Assembly: GCA_913031125.1 (NCBI GenBank)
Contig: CAJWFK010000008.1
Span: 29,050 to 93,049, forward strand
Origin: an uncultured Woeseia sp.
GTDB lineage: Bacteria > Pseudomonadota > Gammaproteobacteria > Steroidobacterales > Woeseiaceae
Length of the DNA stretch: 64,000 nucleotides
Direction: 5' to 3'
Part shown: piece after piece, positions 37,103 to 46,042 of the stretch
Layout: each line of letters begins with the position of its first letter
How positions within the stretch are numbered: the first letter of the stretch is position 1
Translations under genes and position numbers: made by a program
The notes under the pieces: generated by a model
The model's database searches: none
Told to the model about the DNA's origin: nothing
The model's input: the letters and a program-made list of their open reading frames with translations, nothing else

Positions 37103-37465
37103 ATGAAATCGGCTATAGCTAAACGCAACCATCGCATATGGGCAACGATTTGCGACATCCCAGCTGGCTCAGTTGCAAGTTATGGACAGATTGCAGAGAT
37201 AGCAGGCTTTCCACGGGGCGCCCGTCAAGTCGCTTACGCGTTGCGTAAATTGCCTGATAGACAGAGCGTTCCTTGGTACCGTGTTATAACCTCCTCCGGG
37301 AGGATAGCGTTTGATATAGGTACTCCTGCTTTTGAAAGGCAAAGCAAAAGGCTTAGCCAGGAAGGTGTCGTTATTCTCAATGGTCGCGTTGATATGGCGA
37401 TATATCGTTGGCAACCTGACTTGGATGAGCTTCTCTGGAAACCGGGTGTGGCGTGGGACCATTAA
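37103..37465 (+). CDS. Alkyltransferase-like protein (MGMT family, no active cysteine)
   Basis: A 120-residue protein of the O6-alkylguanine-DNA alkyltransferase fold lacking an N-terminal domain. The usual PCHR active site reads PWYRVI, with Trp in place of the acceptor Cys, as in Atl proteins, where it is commonly PWHR. Atl proteins bind O6-alkylguanine, flip the base and recruit nucleotide excision repair. The DNA-binding helix SYGQIAEIAGFPRGARQVAYAL is well conserved. It stands apart from the symporter gene by 30 bases. Confidence 0.88.
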   Translation: MKSAIAKRNHRIWATICDIPAGSVASYGQIAEIAGFPRGARQVAYALRKLPDRQSVPWYRVITSSGRIAFDIGTPAFERQSKRLSQEGVVILNGRVDMAIYRWQPDLDELLWKPGVAWDH

Positions 37466-37530
37466 TAATCCCAGACTATTATTTTAGGATGCCGTGACGC
37501 AAATATTGGGTCGGTGAGAGGTAGTTTGAT

Positions 37531-38052
37531 ATGACGAAACCAATGGTAATTTTTTCCCATGGTCAGGAGAGTGGCCCGTGGGGCACCAAAATCAATGCTA
37601 TGGCAGGACTAATGCGCAATATCGGTTGTGCTACTGACAGTGTTGATTATCAAGGTATTGATGACCCGAGTATAAGAGTAAAAAAACTCATCAAGCATTG
37701 TGAATCATTCCAGGAGCCTCTATTACTTGTTGGCTCGAGTATGGGCGGTCATGTTGCAACATCCGCTGCTCACTATGTTAATGCTGTCGGCTTATTTGTG
37801 CTTGCCCCTGCATACTACATAGCAGAATTTGAACATTTGACGCCCTCGGCTCCAGATATTCCGATAAGTATCGTGCATGGTTGGAATGACGATATTGTGC
37901 CCGTTGAAAATAGCATACGGTTTGCTCAAACATGCCAAGCAAGTCTGCACATTGTTGATGGAGGACATCGGTTGACTAACAACATCGAGGAAATTTGCTA
38001 TTACTTAGAACGGTTTGTGAAGGAGTTATCTAAGACTACAAAAAATATTTAA
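37531..38052 (+). CDS. Small alpha/beta hydrolase
   Basis: A 173-residue cytoplasmic alpha/beta hydrolase of minimal length. The oxyanion region is FSHGQESGPWG, the nucleophile serine sits in VGSSMGGHVA, the acid in GWNDDIVP and the histidine in DGGHRL. It is comparable to YqiA/YcfP-type small esterases. The substrate is unknown. The stop codon shares TTAA with the convergent glucokinase gene. Confidence 0.82.
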   Translation: MTKPMVIFSHGQESGPWGTKINAMAGLMRNIGCATDSVDYQGIDDPSIRVKKLIKHCESFQEPLLLVGSSMGGHVATSAAHYVNAVGLFVLAPAYYIAEFEHLTPSAPDIPISIVHGWNDDIVPVENSIRFAQTCQASLHIVDGGHRLTNNIEEICYYLERFVKELSKTTKNI

Positions 38053-38987
38053 TTTAGGGCCTCGCTATTTAATTTTTGGTCTATGAGGTAAGTGAGGCCT
38101 GTCAGACCAGGTACTGGGTCCGTGATAATCCAAGTTGGAATGCCCTGCATATACCCACCATAACGGTTTTTATCTTCAAACCGTGATCGAAATTCAGAAA
38201 TTTTTATTTGTTTGATCACTGAAGGGACGATGCCGCCTGCGATGTAAACACCACCTAGCGCTCCTGTAATGAGAGCAAGTTCTGCTGCAACCGTTGCCAG
38301 GAACTTAAACCATTGATCCATCGTTTCCCTATTGGCCTGAATTTTCATGTTGCCTGTAATGTCTTCGGGCGCCATTAGTCGTTCTTTATGCATGGCTTCA
38401 TGCAACGCAAGTAGCCCCGGGCCCGACAAAATACGCTCCGCTGAGCAATGGCCATAGTATTTGCGCAGTACTGCGATGATTATATCTTCCGTTTCATTCC
38501 GACCTGATAAAGTGATATGGCCACCCTCGCCACACATTGGGCCGGAGCCATCAATCCAAGCTGCCATCCCGAGTCCGCTACCTGGCCCAAGTACTGCAGT
38601 ATTGCCAGATCTATATTTATTTGCTGTTCCGACTTCTATACGTGCACTATCATCAAAATGGGGTAAGGCATAGGAAATCGCATGGAAATCATTCAATATT
38701 TTAACTTGCCGGAAACCTAGGTTCGCAATCTTTTGTCGGCTGAAACGCCAGTCACGGTTTATCATTTGAATTTCTTCGCTTTCGACGGGTGCGGCGACCG
38801 CGAGTGCGCATCCGTCTGCATTGATATTTACCTGGCTTATATATTGGTCAAGTAGTTCAATCGCGCCTTTATATCCGTTGTTATTGATGATTTGCAGTTG
38901 CTGTACGTTGTTGCCGTCATAGATCGCACAACGACTCGTTGTTGCTCCAATATCGGCTATCAACCATCTGTTGTTTAAAAGACTCAT
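38049..38987 (-). CDS. glk: Glucokinase
   Basis: A 312-residue cytoplasmic sugar kinase of the bacterial Glk type, which phosphorylates glucose with ATP. The phosphate-binding motif is ADIGATTSRCAIYDG, the sugar-binding part includes LNDFHAISYALP, and GPGSGLGMAAW and GGVYIAGGIVPS are family blocks. A TTG at 38993 lies just upstream; I chose the ATG at 38987. It ends on a TTAA shared with the convergent hydrolase gene. Confidence 0.9.
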   Translation of the reverse strand: MSLLNNRWLIADIGATTSRCAIYDGNNVQQLQIINNNGYKGAIELLDQYISQVNINADGCALAVAAPVESEEIQMINRDWRFSRQKIANLGFRQVKILNDFHAISYALPHFDDSARIEVGTANKYRSGNTAVLGPGSGLGMAAWIDGSGPMCGEGGHITLSGRNETEDIIIAVLRKYYGHCSAERILSGPGLLALHEAMHKERLMAPEDITGNMKIQANRETMDQWFKFLATVAAELALITGALGGVYIAGGIVPSVIKQIKISEFRSRFEDKNRYGGYMQGIPTWIITDPVPGLTGLTYLIDQKLNSEALN

Positions 38988-39066
38988 TTCCAAGGATTAC
39001 CATGCAGGCGTATATAAAAATAATCAATAGTTTACGGAAGATCGGAAAGCGGTAAGATTGGCAGTG

Positions 39067-41544
39067 ATGTCTATATCACAACAAGTTTTCCGTCCATGGT
39101 ACGGGGTTGCGGACAAAATCTTTAGCTTGTGGGCTCGCCCGATAGCCCAGCCTGATGATCCTCGTACCCTTCTTACAGGTCCCGGTACAGAGATTTGTTA
39201 CGTGCTTGAGACGGGCGGTCTGGCAGACACGCTCGCTTTAAATAGGCTGTGTAAGATACATGGTATGCCATCGCCATTTGAGCCGCTGGAGTTTTGTGGT
39301 CTCAAAGAATCGACAAGAATCATTGTCTCCCGGCCAGCGGCAGGTTTAATATTTCGTCGCAAACGGCCATGGACTTCAAAGCGGCTGCGCCGCCTTGTGG
39401 AAGCAAGTATCACAGAGGACGTTGCGGAATTACTCTTGATTCCGGTTGGGATTTACTGGGGAAGGGCGCCCGAGAAGGAAAATTCATGGTTAACCTTATT
39501 TTTTTCGGAACACTGGGAGATAGCCGGAAGAATCCGTAAGTTTATAATTACTATCTTACAAGGTAGAAATACACTATTGCGCTATAGCCGCGGACTGCCT
39601 TTAAATTCCATCGTTCAACACGAGTCTGAATCGGAAGTTGCGTTGCGCAAGGTGTCTCGAATACTACGAGTCCACTTCCGACAGCGCCGCATAGCAACTG
39701 TCGGGCCAGACCTATCTCATCGCCGTACTCTTGCAAATGCTGTTCTAAGTGATCCGAAAGTTCTCGCGATTATAGAAAAAGAAGCGCGGGAGAGCCGAGC
39801 CAAGTTAGAGCGCGGTCGGAATCGGGCACACAAATATGCAAATGAGATTGCCGCACATATTTCTTATCCAACAATTCGGGTGATCGAAAGGTTTCTTAGT
39901 TGGGTATGGAATCGAATTTATGACGGTATTGAGACAAATAACATTAACAGGTTGCACGATGTGGCTAAGAAATCGGAAGTCGTTTATGTGCCGTGCCATC
40001 GTAGTCACTTCGATTATTTACTCTTAAGTTACATCGTTTATCAGCAAGGGCTGAGCTTGCCGCATGTTGCCGCCGGGCTAAATCTTAATATCCCTATTGT
40101 TGGTGCCATCCTGCGTCGTTGCGGCGCTTTTTATCTAAGGCGCAGCTTTAAGGGAAATCGTCTTTATTCAGCCGTCTTCAGCGCTTATCTGCAGCAAATT
40201 CTTGTGCGTGGTCATTCGATTGAATATTTTATTGAAGGTACGCGAAGTCGTACCGGAAGGTTGTTAACGCCGAAAGCTGGGATGCTCGCGATGACTGTTG
40301 AGTCCTATGTTAATAACCCGCGACTACCAGTTGTTTTTGTACCCATATATTTCGGATACGAAAAACTTATCGAGGGAGATTCATTCATATCAGAACTGGT
40401 TGGGAACAAAAAGAAGAAAGAGTCTCTTTTCGGACTTACACGCGCATTAAAATCCCTTCGAAAATACTTCGGGAAAGTTTACGTTAACGTTGGCGAGCCG
40501 GTTGAGTTAGACACCTTACTTGATAGCCAGCAGGTGGACTGGAGGGAGATAGGACTTACAGAAGGAAGCCGGCCCCAATGGCTTGCTAATGTGGTAGAAA
40601 ATCTTGGCACGCGGATTATGCAAGAGATAAATTCCGCTGCGGCCGTTACTCCGATCAGCCTACTTTCTTATGTACTGCTAGCAACTCCCAAGCAATCGAT
40701 GGGTGAAAATGAATTGAAGGTGCAGTTGGGGTTAAGTCAGAGGTTGTTATCACGATTTAGATACTCTGAACAAGTAACAATTCCAGAGTCGAGTGCTGAG
40801 AAAATTATTGACCATGGAGAGAAATTAGATGTAATCAATCGGACGCCACATCCTCTTGGCAATGTTATCAGCATGTCCGAGGAGAACGCTGTATTAATGA
40901 CTTATTTCCGGAACAACATACAGCATCTTTTCGCGGTCCCGGCTTACATTGCGTGTTGTTTCATCCAGGGTCGGCGTTTGCCCTGCAGCGAGTTGCAACG
41001 GCTTGCCAAAACGATCTATCCATTTATGCGAATTGAGCTGCAACTTAAATGGGATGAAGATGAACTTGACGATATTCTTAGAGCTGCGGTCGATAGCCTC
41101 GTCTCTGAAGGATTGCTGACTCTTGAAAATAATTCAATAGTTAGGCCTCCAAGAGGTTCGGCCCCAGCGTATCAATTGATGATGTTAGGCCAATCAATGG
41201 TCCCGATGTTACAACGTTTTTACTTAGTGATTGAATTGTTGGTCCGAAATGGTCCTGGAACCTTATCTCAGGCTAAATTAGAGGGCTTATGCCAGAAAAG
41301 CGCTCAGCGTTTGTCAATGATTTATGGTTTAAACTCACCTGATTTCTTTGATAAAGTTTTGTTTCAAAATTTTATTCGCACGTTGCGGGATCGCCATGTG
41401 GTAACACGTAACGATGCTGGTTTTATTGAATTTACTGACGATATTATGCGTATCGGAGAGGATGCACGGTTAGTGCTTGGCGAGGAAATTCGACACAGCA
41501 TTCTATCTCTTACGTTCTCTGGCCCAGGCTTTGATCGACTATGA
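39067..41544 (+). CDS. plsB: Glycerol-3-phosphate acyltransferase
   Basis: An 825-residue inner-membrane-associated enzyme that acylates glycerol-3-phosphate at position 1 in the first step of phospholipid synthesis. The catalytic HX4D box is in PCHRSHFDYLLLSY, the substrate-binding block is YFIEGTRSRTGR, and VVFVPIYFGYEKLIEG is the third. Its length matches E. coli PlsB (807). A TTG at 39058 is an alternative start. The last base pairs overlap the start of trhO (ATGA). Confidence 0.95.
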   Translation: MSISQQVFRPWYGVADKIFSLWARPIAQPDDPRTLLTGPGTEICYVLETGGLADTLALNRLCKIHGMPSPFEPLEFCGLKESTRIIVSRPAAGLIFRRKRPWTSKRLRRLVEASITEDVAELLLIPVGIYWGRAPEKENSWLTLFFSEHWEIAGRIRKFIITILQGRNTLLRYSRGLPLNSIVQHESESEVALRKVSRILRVHFRQRRIATVGPDLSHRRTLANAVLSDPKVLAIIEKEARESRAKLERGRNRAHKYANEIAAHISYPTIRVIERFLSWVWNRIYDGIETNNINRLHDVAKKSEVVYVPCHRSHFDYLLLSYIVYQQGLSLPHVAAGLNLNIPIVGAILRRCGAFYLRRSFKGNRLYSAVFSAYLQQILVRGHSIEYFIEGTRSRTGRLLTPKAGMLAMTVESYVNNPRLPVVFVPIYFGYEKLIEGDSFISELVGNKKKKESLFGLTRALKSLRKYFGKVYVNVGEPVELDTLLDSQQVDWREIGLTEGSRPQWLANVVENLGTRIMQEINSAAAVTPISLLSYVLLATPKQSMGENELKVQLGLSQRLLSRFRYSEQVTIPESSAEKIIDHGEKLDVINRTPHPLGNVISMSEENAVLMTYFRNNIQHLFAVPAYIACCFIQGRRLPCSELQRLAKTIYPFMRIELQLKWDEDELDDILRAAVDSLVSEGLLTLENNSIVRPPRGSAPAYQLMMLGQSMVPMLQRFYLVIELLVRNGPGTLSQAKLEGLCQKSAQRLSMIYGLNSPDFFDKVLFQNFIRTLRDRHVVTRNDAGFIEFTDDIMRIGEDARLVLGEEIRHSILSLTFSGPGFDRL

Positions 41545-42452
41545 ATGTAGTTTCCTTTTATCAATTTACCGATATCATTAATGTCCCTAGTTTGCGTGAC
41601 CAGCTGCAGATATTGTGTGATCGGAAACGATTGGTAGGAACTGTTTTAGTAGCGCCCGAGGGGATTAATGGAACGCTTGCTGGCAGTGTTACAAATATAG
41701 AATCTGTATTAGTTTGGTTAAACCAAAAGCTTCTTTTGACTATTCCAATTGAAGGGCGTTGGACTGAGGCTAGTGGTGCTCCATTTCGTCGAATGCGCGT
41801 TAAGGAAAAAAAAGAGATCGTTGCGCTAGGTAGGCCGGATATTCGCCCCAGCAACAAGGGTGGTGAACGGGTTACATTTGAAGAATGGAACAAACTAATT
41901 AATGACCCTGACGTTTTGGTCATAGACACCCGCAACAATTATGAGTGTGAGGTGGGTACTTTTAAGAATGCGGTTAACCCGAAGACGGACAGTTTTCGTG
42001 AATTTCCGGCATATGCAGAGCAGCTCAGAACAATGAAACCGGGACAAAAACTCGCGATGTTCTGCACTGGTGGGATTCGTTGTGAAAAGGCTGCTGCCTT
42101 AATGCAAGAACTTGGATTCAAAGAGGTTTTTCAACTTGAAGGTGGTGTCTTGAAATACCTTGAGAGTGTAGGTGACGAGGAGAATTTTTGGCGGGGTGAG
42201 TGTTTTGTCTTTGATACGCGTGTCTCTCTTGACAAGGACCTCGAGGAAGGTGGTTATATACAGTGTCATGCTTGTCGACGGCCTATAAGTCCAGAGGATT
42301 TAAAATCACCTGACTATTGTGAAAGTGTCTCCTGTCCAAAATGTATTGATTTGGTTGATAGTGAGAAAATTGTTCGGCTGAAAGAACGCCGGAAGCAAGT
42401 TAGGCTGGCAGAGAAACGTGGCCAAGTTCACATTGGCGCTATAATTGATTAA
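41541..42452 (+). CDS. trhO: tRNA uridine(34) hydroxylase / rhodanese-domain protein (UPF0176)
   Basis: A 303-residue cytoplasmic protein. An N-terminal ferredoxin-like domain contains TVLVAPEGINGTLAGS. A rhodanese domain follows with the cysteine in MFCTGGIRCEKAA, then a C-terminal cysteine-rich segment (CHACRRPI, CPKC). This matches TrhO/YceA, which installs the 5-hydroxyl on U34 of some tRNAs. It is translationally coupled to plsB and ends on a TTAA shared with the convergent YdcH gene. Confidence 0.92.
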   Translation: MNVVSFYQFTDIINVPSLRDQLQILCDRKRLVGTVLVAPEGINGTLAGSVTNIESVLVWLNQKLLLTIPIEGRWTEASGAPFRRMRVKEKKEIVALGRPDIRPSNKGGERVTFEEWNKLINDPDVLVIDTRNNYECEVGTFKNAVNPKTDSFREFPAYAEQLRTMKPGQKLAMFCTGGIRCEKAAALMQELGFKEVFQLEGGVLKYLESVGDEENFWRGECFVFDTRVSLDKDLEEGGYIQCHACRRPISPEDLKSPDYCESVSCPKCIDLVDSEKIVRLKERRKQVRLAEKRGQVHIGAIID

Positions 42453-42664
42453 GCGTCCATATCGGGAATGAGTTCGCTCTCTAGTCGCGAAATCATATCT
42501 TTAAGGACTAACCGTCTTTTTTTTAGACGACGAATTCGCAATTGGTCCACCACAGGATCATCTGTCAGGCTATCTATCAGAAAGTCCAGATCGCGATGAT
42601 TTACGCGTAATTCTCTCAGACGCTTAAATTTCTTGAAAGATTCTGTGTCAATTTTGTCGGTCAT
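42449..42664 (-). CDS. YdcH/DUF465 family small helical protein
   Basis: A 71-residue protein: FKRLRELRVNHRDLDFLID in the N-terminal helix and the basic RRLKKRRLVLKDMI in the second helix match the YdcH (DUF465) helical hairpin family, whose role is unknown. The ATG at 42664 overlaps the cysQ stop (ATGA), which fixes the start; a longer frame starts at 42685 inside cysQ. It also shares its stop with trhO. Confidence 0.85.
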   Translation of the reverse strand: MTDKIDTESFKKFKRLRELRVNHRDLDFLIDSLTDDPVVDQLRIRRLKKRRLVLKDMISRLESELIPDMDA

Positions 42665-43458
42665 GCTTGGAGTAGGGAAAGCCACTCGCGGTCCATTGGA
42701 CCCGCTACTAGGAAATATGGATTTAAAATATCACGTTTTGTGTTGTAGGTGAGCGGACTACCGTCAAGTTTAAGGACTTTTCCACCGGCTTGTTCGACTA
42801 CAGCTTGTGCGGCTGCTGTATCCCATTCTGAGGTGGGTCCGAGACGTGGATAAATATCGGCACCTCCCTCGGCAATGACACAAAACTTGAGTGAACTGCC
42901 CATCGGAAGTATTTCGGCACCACCGAGTTGGGCAATCAAAGCATCGAGAGAATGCCCTCGGTGTGAACGGCTGCCGACAATTCGAACTGGATTTGCGGTT
43001 ACCTCCGCTACCTTTATCTGGCGTGTCGCACCATCGTTTTCCCTAATATAAGAACCTATGATTTCACAACCGGTATAGGTTTTACCTAGAACGGGGACAT
43101 GGACGACGCCCATTACGGGGTGCTTACCATCAATCAGAGCAATATTGACTGTAAATTCACCGTTCCGCTTTACAAATTCCTTTGTTCCATCAAGTGGATC
43201 GATTAGCCAGTATTGCTGCCACTGTACCCGCTCTTCAAATCTGGGTAACCCTGATTCTTCGGATATGATTGGTATGTTGGGCGTTAATTGCGCGAGACCC
43301 TTTTCAATTACAAGGTGGGACGCCATATCTGCCCGAGTCAGCGGGGAGGCATCGTTTTTCGTTTCTACATCAAAGTCTGTCGCGTACACTTCAAGAATTG
43401 CGTCGCCAGCTTCCTTAGCAAGTTGGACGACAGGGTCTAAAAGTTCCTGCAGATTCAT
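42661..43458 (-). CDS. cysQ: 3'(2'),5'-bisphosphate nucleotidase CysQ
   Basis: A 265-residue Mg2+-dependent, Li+-sensitive phosphatase of the inositol monophosphatase fold. It removes the 3'-phosphate from adenosine 3',5'-bisphosphate made during sulfate assimilation. The metal motif is WLIDPLDGTKEFVKRNGEFT, with the upstream ISEESG, and a C-terminal EWDTAAAQAVVEQAGG. It is upstream of and coupled to the YdcH gene, and divergent from yrfG. Confidence 0.93.
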   Translation of the reverse strand: MNLQELLDPVVQLAKEAGDAILEVYATDFDVETKNDASPLTRADMASHLVIEKGLAQLTPNIPIISEESGLPRFEERVQWQQYWLIDPLDGTKEFVKRNGEFTVNIALIDGKHPVMGVVHVPVLGKTYTGCEIIGSYIRENDGATRQIKVAEVTANPVRIVGSRSHRGHSLDALIAQLGGAEILPMGSSLKFCVIAEGGADIYPRLGPTSEWDTAAAQAVVEQAGGKVLKLDGSPLTYNTKRDILNPYFLVAGPMDREWLSLLQA

Positions 43459-43501
43459 GTTTTACTCTCTGGCGGGATATCGAAGTGGCTTAGTATAAAA
43501 C

Positions 43502-44179
43502 ATGCAAATGAAAAATAAGCTTAAGCATATGGATGGTTTGTCCAGAATTTGCGATACGCTGATGTTGGATATGGACGGAACTTTACTGGACCTCGCCTAT
43601 GACAACCATATGTGGATGGAGCATATCCCGACCGAGTACGCGAAACGCAATAATTTGTCGCCTCAAGATGCTCGTGAGCACCTTTATAAAATTCTAGGGC
43701 GCCTTGAGGGAAAGCTGGATTGGTATTGCCTCGATCACTGGAGTGATGCGCTAGATCTTGATGTGGTTGCACTGCATCGGGAGCAGAAGGAAAGAATCGC
43801 TTTTTTACCTGGGGCAAAGCTATTTTTGGATAATGCGTTGGATCAAAGTTTTCGATTATTATTAGTGACGAATTCTCATCAAGAGACTTTAAATATCAAA
43901 TCTGAAGTGACCGGTATTGTTGAATATTTTGATGATGTATATACGTCACATGCTCTTGGTTATGCCAAAGAGGATCAGGGATTCTGGAATCAATTACAGA
44001 AACAAGAAATGTTCGACCCTGATAGAACTGTGTTCATAGATGATAATGTTGCAGTATTGCAGGCGGCACGAAAATATGGTCTGGATCAGTTACTGCATAT
44101 CACTCAACCTGATTCCCGTAAAGCATCCCAAGAGCATGACGACTTTGCAGGGATTAAGGGAGTTAGTGAAATTACCTAG
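43502..44179 (+). CDS. yrfG: GMP/IMP 5'-nucleotidase YrfG (HAD family)
   Basis: A 225-residue HAD phosphatase. Motif I is LMLDMDGTLLDLAYDN, motif II LLVTNSH, motif III lysine in GYAKEDQGFW, and motif IV VFIDDNVAVL. The DWYCLDHWSDAL cap segment is specific to YrfG, which hydrolyses purine nucleoside 5'-monophosphates in E. coli. Starts at 43502, 43508 or 43529 are all possible. Its 3' end overlaps rhlB on the other strand by eight bases. Confidence 0.9.
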   Translation: MQMKNKLKHMDGLSRICDTLMLDMDGTLLDLAYDNHMWMEHIPTEYAKRNNLSPQDAREHLYKILGRLEGKLDWYCLDHWSDALDLDVVALHREQKERIAFLPGAKLFLDNALDQSFRLLLVTNSHQETLNIKSEVTGIVEYFDDVYTSHALGYAKEDQGFWNQLQKQEMFDPDRTVFIDDNVAVLQAARKYGLDQLLHITQPDSRKASQEHDDFAGIKGVSEIT

Positions 44180-45449
44180 GATGGTTATTGCTTTTCGGTT
44201 TTCTGTTTGAGCGATGTTTTTTCCCGTTGCGATGAACTGGCGATTTTCTTCGTTGTGTCGGTTTTGTCAATTCAGGCAGTATTGATGAGTCGTAATTAGC
44301 CACAGGAATTTTGTAGCCGATGTAGTCCTCAATATCAGGCAGGCTCATGGCATATGTTTCGCACCCGAAGCTGATAGCATCGCCAGATGCTCCGGCTCTT
44401 GCTGTGCGGCCGATCCGGTGCACATAGTCTTCGCGATCTTGAGGCAAGTCGTAGTTGACAACGTATTGAACATCCGGGATATGCAGCCCGCGGGATGCTA
44501 CATCTGTTCCGATTAACACTGCTAACTTCCCTGACTGAAACTGTGTCAGCATACTGAGTCGCTTCTTTTGGGGCACGTCACCGGAGATGGCGCGTGCTTC
44601 GATTGAGTTAGCTTGCAGCCATGCCTCGACCCTATCTGCTTCACGTTTTGTATTTACGAAAACCATAATACGACTAGTTCCCATTTCCCTAATCAGTCCA
44701 ACCAGTAGTGGTATTTTCTCTTTATTCGAGGGGAAGAAAATTGCCTGTCTGACACCATCAGCTGTGATCTTGTCTGGTTCTACACGAATGAGTTCTGGTT
44801 CATTCATGTGCTCATATGCTAGTTCCATTACGCGGTGAGACAAAGTTGCTGAAAAGAGCATATTAAGACGTTTGTCCGGTTTTGGTAGGCGCCGTAACAG
44901 GTACCGAATATCCTTAATAAACCCAAGGTCGAACATACGATCTGCTTCATCAAGGACCACGACCTCCACCTGGTCCAGCTTAAACACACCTTGTTTAAAG
45001 TAGTCGATGATGCGGCCAGGCGTGCCAACTAATATATCTATGCCTGCTTCGATCGTCCGTCGCTGTTGCTCGTATCCAGTACCACCAAATGCGAGTGCAA
45101 TCTTAAAGTTTGTATATTTACCCAGTGATTCTGCATCTTTAGCGATCTGTATAGCTAACTCTCTTGTTGGAGCTAGAATAAATATTCGGGGTTGTTTTGA
45201 CTGATTGTTATTATTTTTGCTATCTGGACTTTTTAGGATATTTTGATAGGCAGCTATCAGGAAGGCTGCGGTTTTACCAGTTCCAGTCTGAGCTTGTCCT
45301 GCTACATCGCGGCCTTCTAGTGCTATTGGTAACGTGTATGCCTGGATAGGCGTGCAGAATGAGAAACCCTCCGAAGCGATACCCCTTCGAATATCTTCAT
45401 GCAGTTGAAGAGAGTCAAATTTAAGTTTGCTCAGATGGCTGTCAGTCAT
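44172..45449 (-). CDS. rhlB: DEAD-box RNA helicase RhlB
   Basis: A 425-residue ATP-dependent RNA helicase, in Gammaproteobacteria a partner of RNase E in the degradosome. The motifs are in order: Q motif CTPIQ, motif I AQTGTGKT, PTRELA, VLDEADRMFD, SAT, and HRIGRTARAG. The C-terminal tail is basic and low-complexity (RRKSPVHRNGKKHRSNRKPK), as in RhlB. The position divergent from trxA-rho matches the classic gammaproteobacterial locus, which supports RhlB over other DEAD-box paralogues. Confidence 0.93.
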   Translation of the reverse strand: MTDSHLSKLKFDSLQLHEDIRRGIASEGFSFCTPIQAYTLPIALEGRDVAGQAQTGTGKTAAFLIAAYQNILKSPDSKNNNNQSKQPRIFILAPTRELAIQIAKDAESLGKYTNFKIALAFGGTGYEQQRRTIEAGIDILVGTPGRIIDYFKQGVFKLDQVEVVVLDEADRMFDLGFIKDIRYLLRRLPKPDKRLNMLFSATLSHRVMELAYEHMNEPELIRVEPDKITADGVRQAIFFPSNKEKIPLLVGLIREMGTSRIMVFVNTKREADRVEAWLQANSIEARAISGDVPQKKRLSMLTQFQSGKLAVLIGTDVASRGLHIPDVQYVVNYDLPQDREDYVHRIGRTARAGASGDAISFGCETYAMSLPDIEDYIGYKIPVANYDSSILPELTKPTQRRKSPVHRNGKKHRSNRKPKSNNHPR

Positions 45450-45715
45450 TCAATTTTTGATAAAAAAAGTCTATTAATTACTTGCAAAATGCTTCGTGAA
45501 GGGTTCAAATTGGCATAACGTCGACGCGACAACCGTCGCACCTGCCAGTTTCGCTATCATCGAAATCCACGAGAAGCCGCGATAAAGCTGCGACATAGTG
45601 CCTGATTGATAAGGCAGCGTCATCCATTTTTGAATGGTCATTTAGCCCGGGCAGGGGCATAAGGGCAAATATTCAGAATATTAAAGACTACGTTGAATCA
45701 TTTGGAGGAAGCCCG
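45450..45715. other. rhlB-trxA divergent intergenic region
   Basis: A 266-bp non-coding region that must contain promoters for rhlB and trxA. It holds a small hairpin, GCGAC-AACC-GTCGC (45526-45539). A second hairpin, CCATT-TTTG-AATGG, lies about 90 bases further on. Neither has a T-run. GGAGGAAG just before the trxA GTG is a strong ribosome site. No clear promoter boxes could be picked by eye. Confidence 0.4.
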
Positions 45716-46042
45716 GTGAGCGATAAAATCGTATACACCAGTGATGAAAATTTTGAAGCTGATGTCTTGAATTCAGGTAAACCCGTGTTGCTCGATTTTT
45801 GGGCGGATTGGTGCGGACCATGCAAGATGATAGCCCCGCTATTGGACGAAGTGGCAGAGGAATATGCTGATCGTATGTCGGTGGCTAAAATCAACATCGA
45901 CGAAAATCCTAATACACCACCGAAATTTGGTATTCGCAGCATTCCAACACTAATGCTTTTTAAAGATGGCACAGTGCATGCGCAGAAAATGGGAGCAATG
46001 TCCAAATCCCAATTAGTTGAATTTCTGGACAATAATTTGTGA
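45716..46042 (+). CDS. trxA: Thioredoxin 1
   Basis: A 108-residue cytoplasmic thioredoxin that reduces disulfides in ribonucleotide reductase and other proteins. The redox motif WCGPC is in [12 protein letters not shown] and the cis-proline is in RSIPTLMLF. The start is GTG, with GGAGGAAG 4-5 bases upstream. Its stop TGA overlaps an in-frame GTG of the rho reading frame, so the two genes are physically coupled. Confidence 0.97.
   Translation: MSDKIVYTSDENFEADVLNSGKPVLLDFWADWCGPCKMIAPLLDEVAEEYADRMSVAKINIDENPNTPPKFGIRSIPTLMLFKDGTVHAQKMGAMSKSQLVEFLDNNL

Noticed and set aside
37103..37465. Active O6-methylguanine-DNA methyltransferase (Ogt)
   Set aside because: The acceptor cysteine of PCHR is replaced by Trp, so it cannot act as a transferase.
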